Part shown: piece by piece, positions 31,248 to 39,495 of the stretch
How the letters are laid out: each line of letters starts with the position of its first letter
Numbering within the stretch: position 1 is the stretch's first letter
NCBI GenBank assembly: GCA_947584295.1
Contig: CANPWM010000005.1
Span: forward strand, 1-56,143
DNA length: 56,143 nucleotides
Direction of reading: 5' to 3'
Source of the DNA: an uncultured Oscillospiraceae bacterium
Lineage (GTDB): Bacteria; Bacillota; Clostridia; Oscillospirales; Oscillospiraceae
Position numbers and translations under genes: made by a program
The notes under the pieces: model-generated
What the model saw: the letters and a program-made list of their open reading frames with translations, nothing else
Databases searched by the model: none
Told to the model about the DNA's origin: nothing

Positions 31248-32615
31248 TTACGAGCCGATGATAAGCTCCATGGCCTCCCGGATCGACCGGGCCTCCCAGA
31301 GCTTCATGCCGGCTGGCGCTGTCACCTTGGCGCGGTACTGTTTCGGTATGATGGCGCTTTTAAATCCGTGCCGCGCAATCTCCGATAATCTCATTTCAAG
31401 CTGAGCCACCTGGCGCAGCTCTCCCGTCAGACCGATCTCTCCAATGGCCACCAGATCGTCCGGGATCGGTATATCCCGGTAGCTGGACGCCATGGCCAGC
31501 ATCGCCGCCAGATCAGCCGCCGGCTCGTCGATATAGAGTCCTCCAATGACGTTCACATAGCTGTCCGCGCCGCCGATCCTCAGGCCGCCGCGCTTTTCCA
31601 ATACAGCAAGCAGCAGCATCGCCCGGTTGTAGTCCAGGCCGTTTGACGTACGCCTGGGCACGTTGAAATTTGTGGGCGTCAACAGCGCCTGGATCTCCGC
31701 CAGCACGGGCCTTGACCCCTCCATGACACAGGTGACGCAGGTTCCCGGCGTGTTCTTGGGCCGCCCGGACAACAGCAATTCGGAAGGATTTGGAACCTCC
31801 AAAAGCCCGTGCTCGGCCATCTCAAAGACACCGATCTCATTGGTTGAGCCAAATCTGTTTTTTGCCGCCCTCAAGATACGGTAGTTGGCGGTCTGCTCGC
31901 CCTCAAAATATAGTACGCAGTCCACCATATGCTCCAAAACCTTGGGCCCGGCGATAGCGCCCTCCTTATTGACATGGCCGATCACAAAGACCGTGACGCC
32001 GGAACCTTTGGCAAGCTGCATCAGGGTCATGGTGCAGTCCTTGACCTGCCCGACGCTGCCGGGAGCGCTGTTCAGCTCCGGCGAATATAATGTCTGGATA
32101 GAATCTATAATCAAGATCTCCGGCTCCACCTGGTTGACGGCCTCCAGGATATCGGAGATATTCGTCTCCGAGAGGATCATCAGATTATCGCTTTTCACGT
32201 TAAGCCGCTGGGCGCGCATCTTCAGCTGGCGCTCGGATTCCTCGCCTGTCACATAGAGAATACTATGTTCCTTGCCGATATGCTCGCAGATCTGCAGCAA
32301 AAGCGTGGATTTACCGATCCCCGGCGCGCCGCCCACAAGCACCAGCGAACCCTTGACGCCGCCTCCGCCCAGCACCCGGTCAAGCTCCCCCAGGCCGGTA
32401 CCGAACCGGATCTCCTCCGTGACGTCTACCTCCTTCAAGGACACGGGGCGCTTGGCGGTAAAGCCCCTGGAGGCCCCGGCGGCGGGGCGCTTATCCTCCT
32501 TCTTGACCGTCTGCTCCACAAGGGTATTCCAGGCCCCGCAGGCGGAGCATTGTCCGCTCCAGCGCGGGAACTCGTTTCCACATTCCGTGCAGTAAAAGGT
32601 CGTTTTTGCTTTCAT
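31248..32615 (-). CDS. radA: DNA repair protein RadA
   Basis: 455 residues, the standard length. N-terminal zinc finger (CTECGNEFPRWSGQCSACGAW), RecA-like ATPase with Walker A GGAPGIGKST, the RadA-specific KNRFG motif (LRAAKNRFGSTNEIGVF) and a C-terminal Lon-protease-like domain (GGLYIDEPAADLAAMLAMAS). It processes branched recombination intermediates and drives branch migration. ATG 32615 follows AAGGAGACA. Its leader carries four copies of the GTTWACATAA-type decamer. The prophage is inserted just beyond its 3' end, leaving the gene intact. Confidence 0.96.
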   Translation of the reverse strand: MKAKTTFYCTECGNEFPRWSGQCSACGAWNTLVEQTVKKEDKRPAAGASRGFTAKRPVSLKEVDVTEEIRFGTGLGELDRVLGGGGVKGSLVLVGGAPGIGKSTLLLQICEHIGKEHSILYVTGEESERQLKMRAQRLNVKSDNLMILSETNISDILEAVNQVEPEILIIDSIQTLYSPELNSAPGSVGQVKDCTMTLMQLAKGSGVTVFVIGHVNKEGAIAGPKVLEHMVDCVLYFEGEQTANYRILRAAKNRFGSTNEIGVFEMAEHGLLEVPNPSELLLSGRPKNTPGTCVTCVMEGSRPVLAEIQALLTPTNFNVPRRTSNGLDYNRAMLLLAVLEKRGGLRIGGADSYVNVIGGLYIDEPAADLAAMLAMASSYRDIPIPDDLVAIGEIGLTGELRQVAQLEMRLSEIARHGFKSAIIPKQYRAKVTAPAGMKLWEARSIREAMELIIGS

Positions 32616-32632
32616 CTGTCTGTCTCCTTAAG

Positions 32633-32724
32633 TTATGTAAACTGTGTCGTGTGATAATGTTATGTTAACTTACTGCAAATTCGATGTTACGTTGACATAA
32701 TATAATAACTATACTTATGTTAAC
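32633..32724 (-). repeat. GTTWACATAA repeat cluster 3 (four copies)
   Basis: Read toward radA: GTTAACATAA (32724-32715, touching the cwlD stop), GTTGACATAA in opposite orientation (32691-32700), GTTAACATAA (32669-32660) and GTTTACATAA (32642-32633), the last 18 bp before the radA start codon. Confidence 0.7.
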
Positions 32725-33430
32725 TGATGCTGTTCAGATACGTTCCCACGATCACGGCGGCAAGGGCGAGCTGGTAGTCCGGCTCCTCCAGCCTCCTGGC
32801 CTCCGGGACGTTGGACACAAAGCCACATTCCACCAAAACCGCCGGACAATCGACGTGGTTCATAAGGTAAATGCCCTCCCCTATCTGGGCGGCAGTCCGC
32901 TTGCTCTCCCCTGTCAGCTGTGACAGATTTTTTTGCATGGCCTGCGCAAGCTCCATGCTCCCCGGCGTCTTGGCGAACAGGGCCTGGCTCCCGTGGGGGG
33001 ACGCGGTGGTGTATTTGTTCTGGTGTATGCTGATCAGCACCGCGTTTTCCAGGGAATTTACCAGTTCCACCCGGGCGTTTGTGTCCCAGACCTTCTTGGC
33101 GTGGATCGTCCCGGCACTCTCCGGGTAAGCGAGCTGTTCGCTCTCCCGTGTCATCAACGCGTCAACGCCGTACAGTCCCGCCAGGGCGCGGCACCGCAGG
33201 GCGATGTCCAGATTGATCCGGCTTTCGTATGTCCCCGTCACCGATACGGCCCCGCCGTCCGCCCCGCCGTGGCCCGGATCCAGCACCAGCGTCCTGCCGC
33301 CCCGTCCTGCGTCCGTGATCCTCACAGCGGCTCTCGGGCGGCCGGTATAGGCGCGATATGTTCCGGCTCCCGCTATGGCAACGGCCAGCAGCAGCGCCGC
33401 CACGGCCTGGAAGGCATAGCTTTTCCTCAT
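32720..33430 (-). CDS. cwlD: N-acetylmuramoyl-L-alanine amidase CwlD
   Basis: 236 residues with an N-terminal signal-anchor (YAFQAVAALLLAVAIAGAGTYRAY) and an Amidase_3 zinc domain: first His in LDPGHGGADGG, Glu in TGTYESRINLDIAL, second His in LISIHQNKYTTASPHGSQ, and catalytic Glu in AVLVECGFVSN. CwlD removes peptide side chains from muramic acid so that muramic lactam can form in the spore cortex. Length and motifs match CwlD rather than vegetative amidases. ATG 33430 follows AAGGGGAGAGG. It may be cotranscribed with radA downstream. Confidence 0.88.
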   Translation of the reverse strand: MRKSYAFQAVAALLLAVAIAGAGTYRAYTGRPRAAVRITDAGRGGRTLVLDPGHGGADGGAVSVTGTYESRINLDIALRCRALAGLYGVDALMTRESEQLAYPESAGTIHAKKVWDTNARVELVNSLENAVLISIHQNKYTTASPHGSQALFAKTPGSMELAQAMQKNLSQLTGESKRTAAQIGEGIYLMNHVDCPAVLVECGFVSNVPEARRLEEPDYQLALAAVIVGTYLNSIS

Positions 33431-33625
33431 GATCGCCTCTCCCCTTTCACGGCAAAAATATGCCGGGAGGGAGGCGGCTATACTGATTATAACACATACA
33501 CCGAAAAAATCACTAATTTTTATTTTTTTCAGCCTGAATTTTATGAAAACTGAATGTTTACAACAACGCTCCCAATCACTAAAATAACAAGTATTATGGG
33601 GTCATTTTTCAAAGGAGGCGTATTC

Positions 33626-34087
33626 ATGTTTGTCCTCTTTTTCGCGGTATGGGTACTGCTGAACGGCAAGCTCAACTGGGAGGTCGTCCTCTTTGGGCTT
33701 GTTATCACCGCGGCGCTGTATCTTTTCTGCTGCCGGTTCATGCACTATGGACTGAGGCGCGATTGGGACGCCATCAGGCGCCTTCCACGGCTGATCGTCC
33801 TTTTTGCCGTCCTCCTGCGGGAGATAGTCAAGGCGTGCTTTGCCCTGCTGCCCTTTATTTACACAAAAAAGGAGCCTGACAGCGTAGTTGCCCGGTTTAC
33901 CACCGACAGGGTCAAGAGCGAGACAGGCCGCGTGCTTTTGGCTAACTGCATCACCATGACCCCCGGTACCATCACAGGGAGCCTGAAGGACGGGGAGTAT
34001 CTTGTCCACTGCCTTGACCGCTCCATGGGCCAGGGGCTGGATTCCGGCTGTTTTGTGGAGAAGCTGGAAAAATGGGAGGGTATGTGA
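33626..34087 (+). CDS. mrpE: Mrp-type cation/H+ antiporter subunit E
   Basis: 153 residues with two N-terminal hydrophobic segments (MFVLFFAVWVLLNGKLNWEVVLFGLVITAALYLF) and a cytoplasmic tail containing the MnhE signature LLANCITMTPGTITGSLKDGEYLVHCLD. First gene of a ten-gene operon. ATG 33626 follows AAAGGAGGCGTATTC; a longer frame from 33554 has no ribosome site. MrpE/MbhA helps assemble the membrane arm of Mrp or Mbh complexes. Confidence 0.9.
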   Translation: MFVLFFAVWVLLNGKLNWEVVLFGLVITAALYLFCCRFMHYGLRRDWDAIRRLPRLIVLFAVLLREIVKACFALLPFIYTKKEPDSVVARFTTDRVKSETGRVLLANCITMTPGTITGSLKDGEYLVHCLDRSMGQGLDSGCFVEKLEKWEGM

Positions 34088-34088
34088 T

Positions 34089-34472
34089 ATGGATCCTTTG
34101 ACAACGCTGGCCCCCTCCATTCTGACCGCCGCCATGGTGGTTCTCGCCGCCTGCGCCCTGGCGACGCTGACGCGCACCTTCATCGGCCCTCGGATGTCCG
34201 ACAGGATCGTAGGCGTCAATATGATCGGCACCCAGTCCATCTGCCTGATCGTCTGCCTCGTTCTGCGGCTTCGGGAGGACTGGCTGGTGGACATCGCCAT
34301 CGTCTACGCCATGTTCAGCTTCCTGGCCGTGGCGGTGTTGACCAAGATGGATATCGGCGTCTACCGCCAGTGGCGGCTTGACCAGCAAAAGAGCCATCAG
34401 CGCCATCGGGAAACGCGCTCGGCCTACCGCAAGGCCCACGCGGAACGCCATCACAGGAGGGACAATCCATGA
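34089..34472 (+). CDS. mrpF: Mrp-type antiporter subunit F
   Basis: 127 residues, three TM helices, MrpF/MbhB family: RTFIGPRMSDRIVGVNMIGTQSI, and VDIAIVYAMFSFLAVAVLTK. The charged C-terminal extension (QQKSHQRHRETRSAYRKAH) is longer than usual. ATG 34089 follows GGGAGGGTATG, one base after the mrpE stop. Small structural subunit of the antiporter membrane arm. Confidence 0.9.
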   Translation: MDPLTTLAPSILTAAMVVLAACALATLTRTFIGPRMSDRIVGVNMIGTQSICLIVCLVLRLREDWLVDIAIVYAMFSFLAVAVLTKMDIGVYRQWRLDQQKSHQRHRETRSAYRKAHAERHHRRDNP

Positions 34473-34873
34473 CAATGCACTGGATAAGATTCATTTTAGG
34501 TACGGTCTGCCTTTTGATCGGCCTCTTTTTCATCGTCACCTCCGTTGTGGGCAATTTTCGGTTTAAATTTGCCCTGAACCGTATGCACTCCGCCGCCCTG
34601 GGCGATACCCTGGGGCTTCTGGGGGTGATCCTGGGTACCTGCTTTTATAACGGGCTGAACGTGACCACGCTGAAGCTCTTGGCTATCGTGGCGCTGGTCT
34701 GGATCACCAGCCCCGTTGCCAGCCACCTCCTTATGCTGATGGAGATGACCGTCGGGAAATACTCCGCCGAGGCCAGCGCCGACGAGTCCGACGAGCAGGG
34801 CTTTGAGCGCGGGACGGTGGAGATGCGCCGCCACGCCCTGGAGGATATGCGAAAGGAGGAGCAGGAGAAATGA
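34469..34873 (+). CDS. mrpG: Mrp-type antiporter subunit G
   Basis: 134 residues, three TM helices, MnhG/MbhC family: FILGTVCLLIGLFFIVTSVVGNFRF, then RMHSAALGDTLGLLGVILG and IVALVWITSPVASHLLM. Acidic/basic C-terminal tail. The ATG overlaps the mrpF stop (ATGA), with GGAGGGACAATCC before it. Part of the Mrp/Mbh membrane arm. Confidence 0.9.
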   Translation: MTMHWIRFILGTVCLLIGLFFIVTSVVGNFRFKFALNRMHSAALGDTLGLLGVILGTCFYNGLNVTTLKLLAIVALVWITSPVASHLLMLMEMTVGKYSAEASADESDEQGFERGTVEMRRHALEDMRKEEQEK

Positions 34874-35148
34874 CGCTGTTTGAAGGGATCCTGTTGGCGT
34901 TTCTCATTATCTGCGCCATCTCCGTCAGCGTGACCCGCAATCTTCTGGCCTCCATCATCATCTTTATGAGCTTTTCGCTGATCATGTCGGTGCTGTGGCT
35001 GACGCTGGAGGCCCCGGATCTGGCTATCACCGAGGCCGCCGTGGGCGCGGGCGTCACGAGCCTGCTGTTCTTCGCCACGCTCAAGAAGATCCACGCCATC
35101 AAGGCCGAGGACGCCAAACGGGAGGAGGACGACAGCGATGAGGAGTGA
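34870..35148 (+). CDS. DUF4040/MbhD-like subunit (part of MrpA C-terminus)
   Basis: 92 residues, three hydrophobic segments and a strongly acidic tail (EDAKREEDDSDEE). The core SLIMSVLWLTLEAPDLAITEAAVGAGVTSLLFF is the signature found in MbhD and in the C-terminal part of MrpA. Here it is a separate gene, as in Mbh-type operons and unlike Bacillus-type Mrp, where it is fused to MrpA. ATG overlaps the mrpG stop. Confidence 0.88.
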   Translation: MTLFEGILLAFLIICAISVSVTRNLLASIIIFMSFSLIMSVLWLTLEAPDLAITEAAVGAGVTSLLFFATLKKIHAIKAEDAKREEDDSDEE

Positions 35149-36106
35149 CGGCTTTCTGGCAAGGCTCGTCTCCTTTGTGGAGAGCGGCTCCTTCCGGGAG
35201 GAGGACTACACCCTCTCCCCTGCCCAAAAGGACACGCTGGACACCGATATCCCGGAAAACCGCTGGCTGCTCTCTGTCCAGCACGCCGAGAAGCCCGCCG
35301 CCGCGCGGCTTGTGAGCTGGTTTTCCCGCAAGGGCGTGGAGCTTTTTGACGACCTTTACCGCATCGCCTCCGTCTTTATCTGCGTGACGCTGATCGGTGT
35401 GCTTTTGTCGGTGGTCAGCTTCCTGCCCGCTTTTGGCAGCGCCGAAAACCCCGCTGTCAACGAGGTAGTAGAGCGGTATGTCTCCAAATCCATCGAGGAG
35501 ACCGGCACCACCAACGCGGTAGCCGGTATGATCTCCGCCTACCGCGGCTTTGATACGCTGGGCGAGGCGCATGTCCTCTTTGTGGCCGCGTGCAGTGTCA
35601 TTGTCCTCTTGCGGGTGGATCCCTCCGAGCGCAAGCGGGGCAGACTGTTGGACCCCGACAGGGTGGGCGGGGACATAGATTACGAACCCAACAGCGACCT
35701 TATCTTGCGGAAAGCCGCCAAGATATTGGTGCCGCTGGCCTTTATCTTCGGCCTCTATGTCATTTTGAACGGCACCTCCTCCCCCGGCGGCGGCTTTTCC
35801 GGCGGGGCCATTATGGGGGCCGGGCTTATCCTGAACTCCGTGGCCTTCGGCTTTAACCGCACGGAGCGATTTTTCGGCGACGAGATGTACCATGTGGTCA
35901 AAACAGCCTGCCTTACGGTCTACGCCCTGCTGATGGCCTATTTTATCTACATGGGCGCCAACGGCTGGGACGATCACGTGTGGCTGGGGATCCCCGGCGG
36001 CATCGTCAGCGGCGGGCTTATCCTGCCCATCAATATCGCCGTGGGCTTTGAGGTGGCCTGCACCATGTACTGCTTCTACGCGCTGTTTCGGAAGGGAGGC
36101 CTTTGA
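35138..36106 (+). CDS. MbhE-MrpB fusion subunit
   Basis: 322 residues. After a hydrophilic N-terminal 75 residues come an MbhE-like part (TM ASVFICVTLIGVLLSVVSFLPAF; NAVAGMISAYRGFDTLGEAHVLFVAACSVIVLL) and a C-terminal MnhB/MbhF domain (KILVPLAFIFGLYVILNGTSSPGGGFSGGAIMGAGLIL). Mbh complexes encode these as two proteins; here they are one. Starts within the preceding gene's tail (ATG 35138). Forms part of the ion-translocating membrane arm. Confidence 0.87.
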   Translation: MRSDGFLARLVSFVESGSFREEDYTLSPAQKDTLDTDIPENRWLLSVQHAEKPAAARLVSWFSRKGVELFDDLYRIASVFICVTLIGVLLSVVSFLPAFGSAENPAVNEVVERYVSKSIEETGTTNAVAGMISAYRGFDTLGEAHVLFVAACSVIVLLRVDPSERKRGRLLDPDRVGGDIDYEPNSDLILRKAAKILVPLAFIFGLYVILNGTSSPGGGFSGGAIMGAGLILNSVAFGFNRTERFFGDEMYHVVKTACLTVYALLMAYFIYMGANGWDDHVWLGIPGGIVSGGLILPINIAVGFEVACTMYCFYALFRKGGL

Positions 36107-36107
36107 T

Positions 36108-36491
36108 ATGCCGGCGTTTTTACAGCACCTTATCAACAACTATTATGAGACAGCCGCCATGATCCTCTTTGGCATCGGCTTTACGACCTTACTCATGCAT
36201 CGCAATCTGCTGAAAAAGATCATCGGCTTCAACTTCATGGATTCCGGCCTCTATCTTTTCCTGGCCGCCAAGGGCTATATCGCCGGTCGCCTGGCCCCTA
36301 TCATCACCGACGGCAATACGGATCCCTCTCAATACGTCAACCCCATTCCCACCGGCCTTGTACTCACCGGCATCGTGGTCTCCGTGTCCGTGACGGCCTT
36401 TCTGCTGGCCCTCACCTGCCGGCTCTATGACAGATTCCACACCCTGGACATCGACGAGATCACGCATCTTGCCCGAAAGGAGCGGGATTGA
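36108..36491 (+). CDS. mrpC: Mrp-type antiporter subunit C (NuoK-like)
   Basis: 127 residues, three TM helices. NuoK/MnhC family: FGIGFTTLLMHRNLLKKIIGFNFMDSGLYLFL and VLTGIVVSVSVTAFLLALTCRLYDRF, with the buried acidic residues expected of NuoK relatives. ATG 36108 follows GGGAGGCCTTTGAT. Its stop overlaps the next start (TGATG). Confidence 0.9.
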   Translation: MPAFLQHLINNYYETAAMILFGIGFTTLLMHRNLLKKIIGFNFMDSGLYLFLAAKGYIAGRLAPIITDGNTDPSQYVNPIPTGLVLTGIVVSVSVTAFLLALTCRLYDRFHTLDIDEITHLARKERD

Positions 36492-37990
36492 TGGAGCTTG
36501 TGCAGAATTTTCCCTTTATCACCATCGTCTTTTCCCTGACCTGCGGGGTCTTCTGCGCCGTTCTCAAGGGCAAATGGGCCAAGCGGCTCTGCCTTGGCTG
36601 GCTGACGCTGACGACCCTGATGAGCCTGTGCGTCCTGCTCTATACCTTGAAAACAGGCGGGTATTACATCTACCGCATGGGCAAGTGGAACGCCCCCTGG
36701 GGCAATGAGATCCGCGTAGGGGTGCTGGAGGCGCTGATGGCGTCCGCCTTCTCCGGCGTGATGCTCCTCTCCCTGCTGGGGGGTATGCACCACATCTTTG
36801 CCGACTGCGAGCCGGAAAAGACGAATCTCTATTTTACCATGTGTTCCCTGCTGATGAGTTCTCTGTTTGCCCTGATTTACACCAACGACCTGTTTACCGC
36901 CTATGTGTTTGTGGAGATCAACACCATCGCCTCCTGCGCCCTGGTGATGCTGAAAAGCTCCGGGAAGACGCTGGTGGCCACCACCCGGTATCTGATCATG
37001 AGCCTTTTGGGGTCGGGCCTTTTCCTTCTGGGCATCGTCATTCTCTACGGCATCACCGGGGAGCTTTTGATGCCCAGCATCGCCCAAAAGGTGCAGGAGA
37101 TCTTCGCCACAGGCGAGTACTCCCTGCCGCTGACCGTCATCATCGGCCTGTTTTCTGTGGGTCTTGCCGTAAAGAGCGCCCTGTTCCCCTTTCACTCCTG
37201 GCTGCCCGACGCACACGGCAGCGCCACGGCGTCCTCCAGCGCCATACTCTCCGGCCTGGTGTTGAAGGGCTACATCATTGTGCTGATCAAGATCTTCTAC
37301 CGTATTTTCGGCCTGCGCATCATCGTCTCGGAGCAGGTAAGCTGGTTTTTGTTCCTGTTTGGGGCGCTGGCAATGATCCTCGGCTCCGTGGGGGCGCTCC
37401 GGGAGCGGGATCTGAAGCGTATGCTGGCCTATTCCTCCGTGGCGCAGGTGGGGTATATCTACCTGGGGCTGGGCCTCCACTCCGAGCTTGGCGTTACGGC
37501 GGCCTGTGTGCAGATCTTGGCCCACGCCATCACAAAGCCCATGCTCTTTATCGCCGCCGGAGGCTTTATGGACGTGTCCGGCAACCATAAATCCATGGCC
37601 GCCATCGCCGGAGCGGGCCGCCGCGACCCGCTGGGGGGCGCGGCCTTTACCGTGGGCGCGCTCTCCATGATCGGTATCCCCTTCTTCCCCGGGTTCGTTA
37701 CCAAGCTGGAGCTGACCGCCGGGGCGCTGGAATCGGGGACGGTCACAACGGTCATCGCCCTTGCCGCTGTCGCCGTCAGCACGCTTTTGAACGCCCTTTA
37801 CTATATCCCCGTGATCTTCAATCTGTTTTTTGGGCGTGAACAGGCGGAATACAAGGGCCTGCGCGTGCGCTACCGGGCCGATTACGCCGTGGCCATGGCG
37901 GCCTTTATCCTGCTGAACCTGGGCTTCGGGGCCTTCTCTGAGTACGTGGTAGGCGCTGTGCGGCAGGGCCTGGCCCTGTTTGGAATGTGA
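36491..37990 (+). CDS. Antiporter-like subunit 1 (MrpD/NuoN-like)
   Basis: 499 residues, about 14 TM helices. Proton_antipo_M core with the TM5 glutamate (FTAYVFVEINTIASCALVML) and TM7 lysine (GLAVKSALFPFHSWLPDAH), and the TM12 lysine in GFVTKLE. These residues form the ion pathway of complex I and Mrp antiporter subunits. It occupies the MbhH/MrpD position directly after the NuoK-like gene. ATG 36491 overlaps the mrpC stop by one base. First of four such subunits in the operon. Confidence 0.9.
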   Translation: MELVQNFPFITIVFSLTCGVFCAVLKGKWAKRLCLGWLTLTTLMSLCVLLYTLKTGGYYIYRMGKWNAPWGNEIRVGVLEALMASAFSGVMLLSLLGGMHHIFADCEPEKTNLYFTMCSLLMSSLFALIYTNDLFTAYVFVEINTIASCALVMLKSSGKTLVATTRYLIMSLLGSGLFLLGIVILYGITGELLMPSIAQKVQEIFATGEYSLPLTVIIGLFSVGLAVKSALFPFHSWLPDAHGSATASSSAILSGLVLKGYIIVLIKIFYRIFGLRIIVSEQVSWFLFLFGALAMILGSVGALRERDLKRMLAYSSVAQVGYIYLGLGLHSELGVTAACVQILAHAITKPMLFIAAGGFMDVSGNHKSMAAIAGAGRRDPLGGAAFTVGALSMIGIPFFPGFVTKLELTAGALESGTVTTVIALAAVAVSTLLNALYYIPVIFNLFFGREQAEYKGLRVRYRADYAVAMAAFILLNLGFGAFSEYVVGAVRQGLALFGM

Positions 37991-38005
37991 GGTGGAGCGG
38001 CTGTG

Positions 38006-39478
38006 ATGACCCAATATCTTCTCCTGCTTCCCATCCTCCTGCCCGTGGCGGCGGCTTTTACGCTGAATGGTAAAACGCTGAAAAACGACGGCTCCCGCCG
38101 CTTTTTCGTGGTGGGGATCCTGCTTGCGGAGCTTGTCTGTACGACGCTCTGCGCCCTTTTTGTCAAAGACAGCCTGACGCTGGTTTCCCTGTCCCCCGAC
38201 CTGTGCCTGACGCTTTCCATGGACGGCTTCGGAAAGCTCTTTTCCCTGCTGGCGGCCTTTATGTGGCTGATGTCGGGGCTTTTCTCCCAGGAATATATGC
38301 TCCACGAGGAGAACCGGGGCCGGTATTACGCCTTCCTGTTTTTGTCGGAGGGGGCGCTGACGCTTCTGTGCTTTGCGGGCAATTATCTGACGCTCTACCT
38401 GGGCTTTGAGCTGATGACGCTGCTCTCCGCGCCTCTGGCGCTCCACACCCAGACGGACGCGGCCAGACGCGGGGGCCTTAAGTATCTCTTCTACTCCGTA
38501 TTCGGGGCGTGTCTGGGCCTTTTCGGCTTCTTCGTCCTCTACACCTACGGCCGCTCCACGGCCTTTGTCCCCGGCGGCGTTCTGGATCCGGGGAAAAGTA
38601 CGGGGCATGAGGCGCTGCTGTTGACCGCCGCGTTTCTCTCCGTCCTGGGCTTCGGGGCCAAGGCCGGTATGTTCCCCCTCCACGCCTGGCTGCCCGCCGC
38701 CCACCCGGAGGCGCCCGCCGGGGCCTCCGCCCTGCTGTCCGGCGTTATCACCAAGGCCGGCGTCCTCAGCGTCATCAGGGTGGTCTATTACCAATTCGGC
38801 GCAGGTTTCCTGCGGGGGACGTGGGTGCAGTACGCCTTACTCACCCTGACGTTGATCACAGTTTTCCTGGGTTCCATGCTGGCGTACAAAGAAAAGATCT
38901 TTAAAAAGCGTCTGGCCTATTCCACCGTCAGTCAGGTGTCCTATATCCTTTTCGGGCTGGCGCTTTTGGAGCCTGTTGCCCTCACCGGCGCTGTCCTCCA
39001 CGTGGTCGTCCACTCCGCCATCAAGGACGCTCTCTTTTTCACCGCCGGGGCTGTTATCCTGAAAACCGGCAAAAAGGACGTGCGGGAGCTTCGCGGCATC
39101 GGCAAGGAGATGCCCGTTACCATGTGGTGCTTCACCCTCTGCTCCCTGGGACTGGTGGGGATCCCGCCTTTAGGGGGCTTTGTGAGCAAGTGGTATCTGG
39201 CCCAGGGGGCGCTGCAGACAGGCATACCTGTCTTTTCTTGGCTCGGCCCGGTCGTCCTGCTGATAAGCGCCCTGCTCACCGCCGGGTATCTGGTTTCCGT
39301 CTCTATCCGGGCGTTTCTCCCCGGCGCGGATTTTGACTATACAGCCCTACAAAAACGCGATCCGACCCTCTGGATCACCCTTCCCCTGCTGCTTCTCACC
39401 GCGCTTGCGTTTTTGACCGGCCTTTTCCCCCAGCTTTTCACCGGCTTTATCTCCGCCCTGGCGGACGCCATCGTATGA
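38006..39478 (+). CDS. Antiporter-like subunit 2 (NuoM/MrpD-like)
   Basis: 490 residues, about 14 TM helices. TM5 Glu in LYLGFELMTLLSAPLALH, TM7 Lys in GFGAKAGMFPLHAWLPAAH, TM12 Lys in GGFVSKWYL. More like NuoM than NuoN by the AKAGMFPLHAWLP pattern. ATG 38006 follows GAGGTGGAG, GTG 38003 being an alternative. Duplicate antiporter subunits usually extend the number of ion channels; that is inference from complex I. Confidence 0.88.
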   Translation: MTQYLLLLPILLPVAAAFTLNGKTLKNDGSRRFFVVGILLAELVCTTLCALFVKDSLTLVSLSPDLCLTLSMDGFGKLFSLLAAFMWLMSGLFSQEYMLHEENRGRYYAFLFLSEGALTLLCFAGNYLTLYLGFELMTLLSAPLALHTQTDAARRGGLKYLFYSVFGACLGLFGFFVLYTYGRSTAFVPGGVLDPGKSTGHEALLLTAAFLSVLGFGAKAGMFPLHAWLPAAHPEAPAGASALLSGVITKAGVLSVIRVVYYQFGAGFLRGTWVQYALLTLTLITVFLGSMLAYKEKIFKKRLAYSTVSQVSYILFGLALLEPVALTGAVLHVVVHSAIKDALFFTAGAVILKTGKKDVRELRGIGKEMPVTMWCFTLCSLGLVGIPPLGGFVSKWYLAQGALQTGIPVFSWLGPVVLLISALLTAGYLVSVSIRAFLPGADFDYTALQKRDPTLWITLPLLLLTALAFLTGLFPQLFTGFISALADAIV

Positions 39479-39495
39479 AGGGAGGCGCGTGCGTT

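Noticed and set aside
36425-38794. 789-codon open frame on the minus strand, and similar long frames opposite hyd, mrp, nadB and ligA
   Set aside because: They are antisense to well-supported genes, have no ribosome sites or family motifs and are His/Gln/Gly/Arg-rich, as expected from GC-rich shadow frames.
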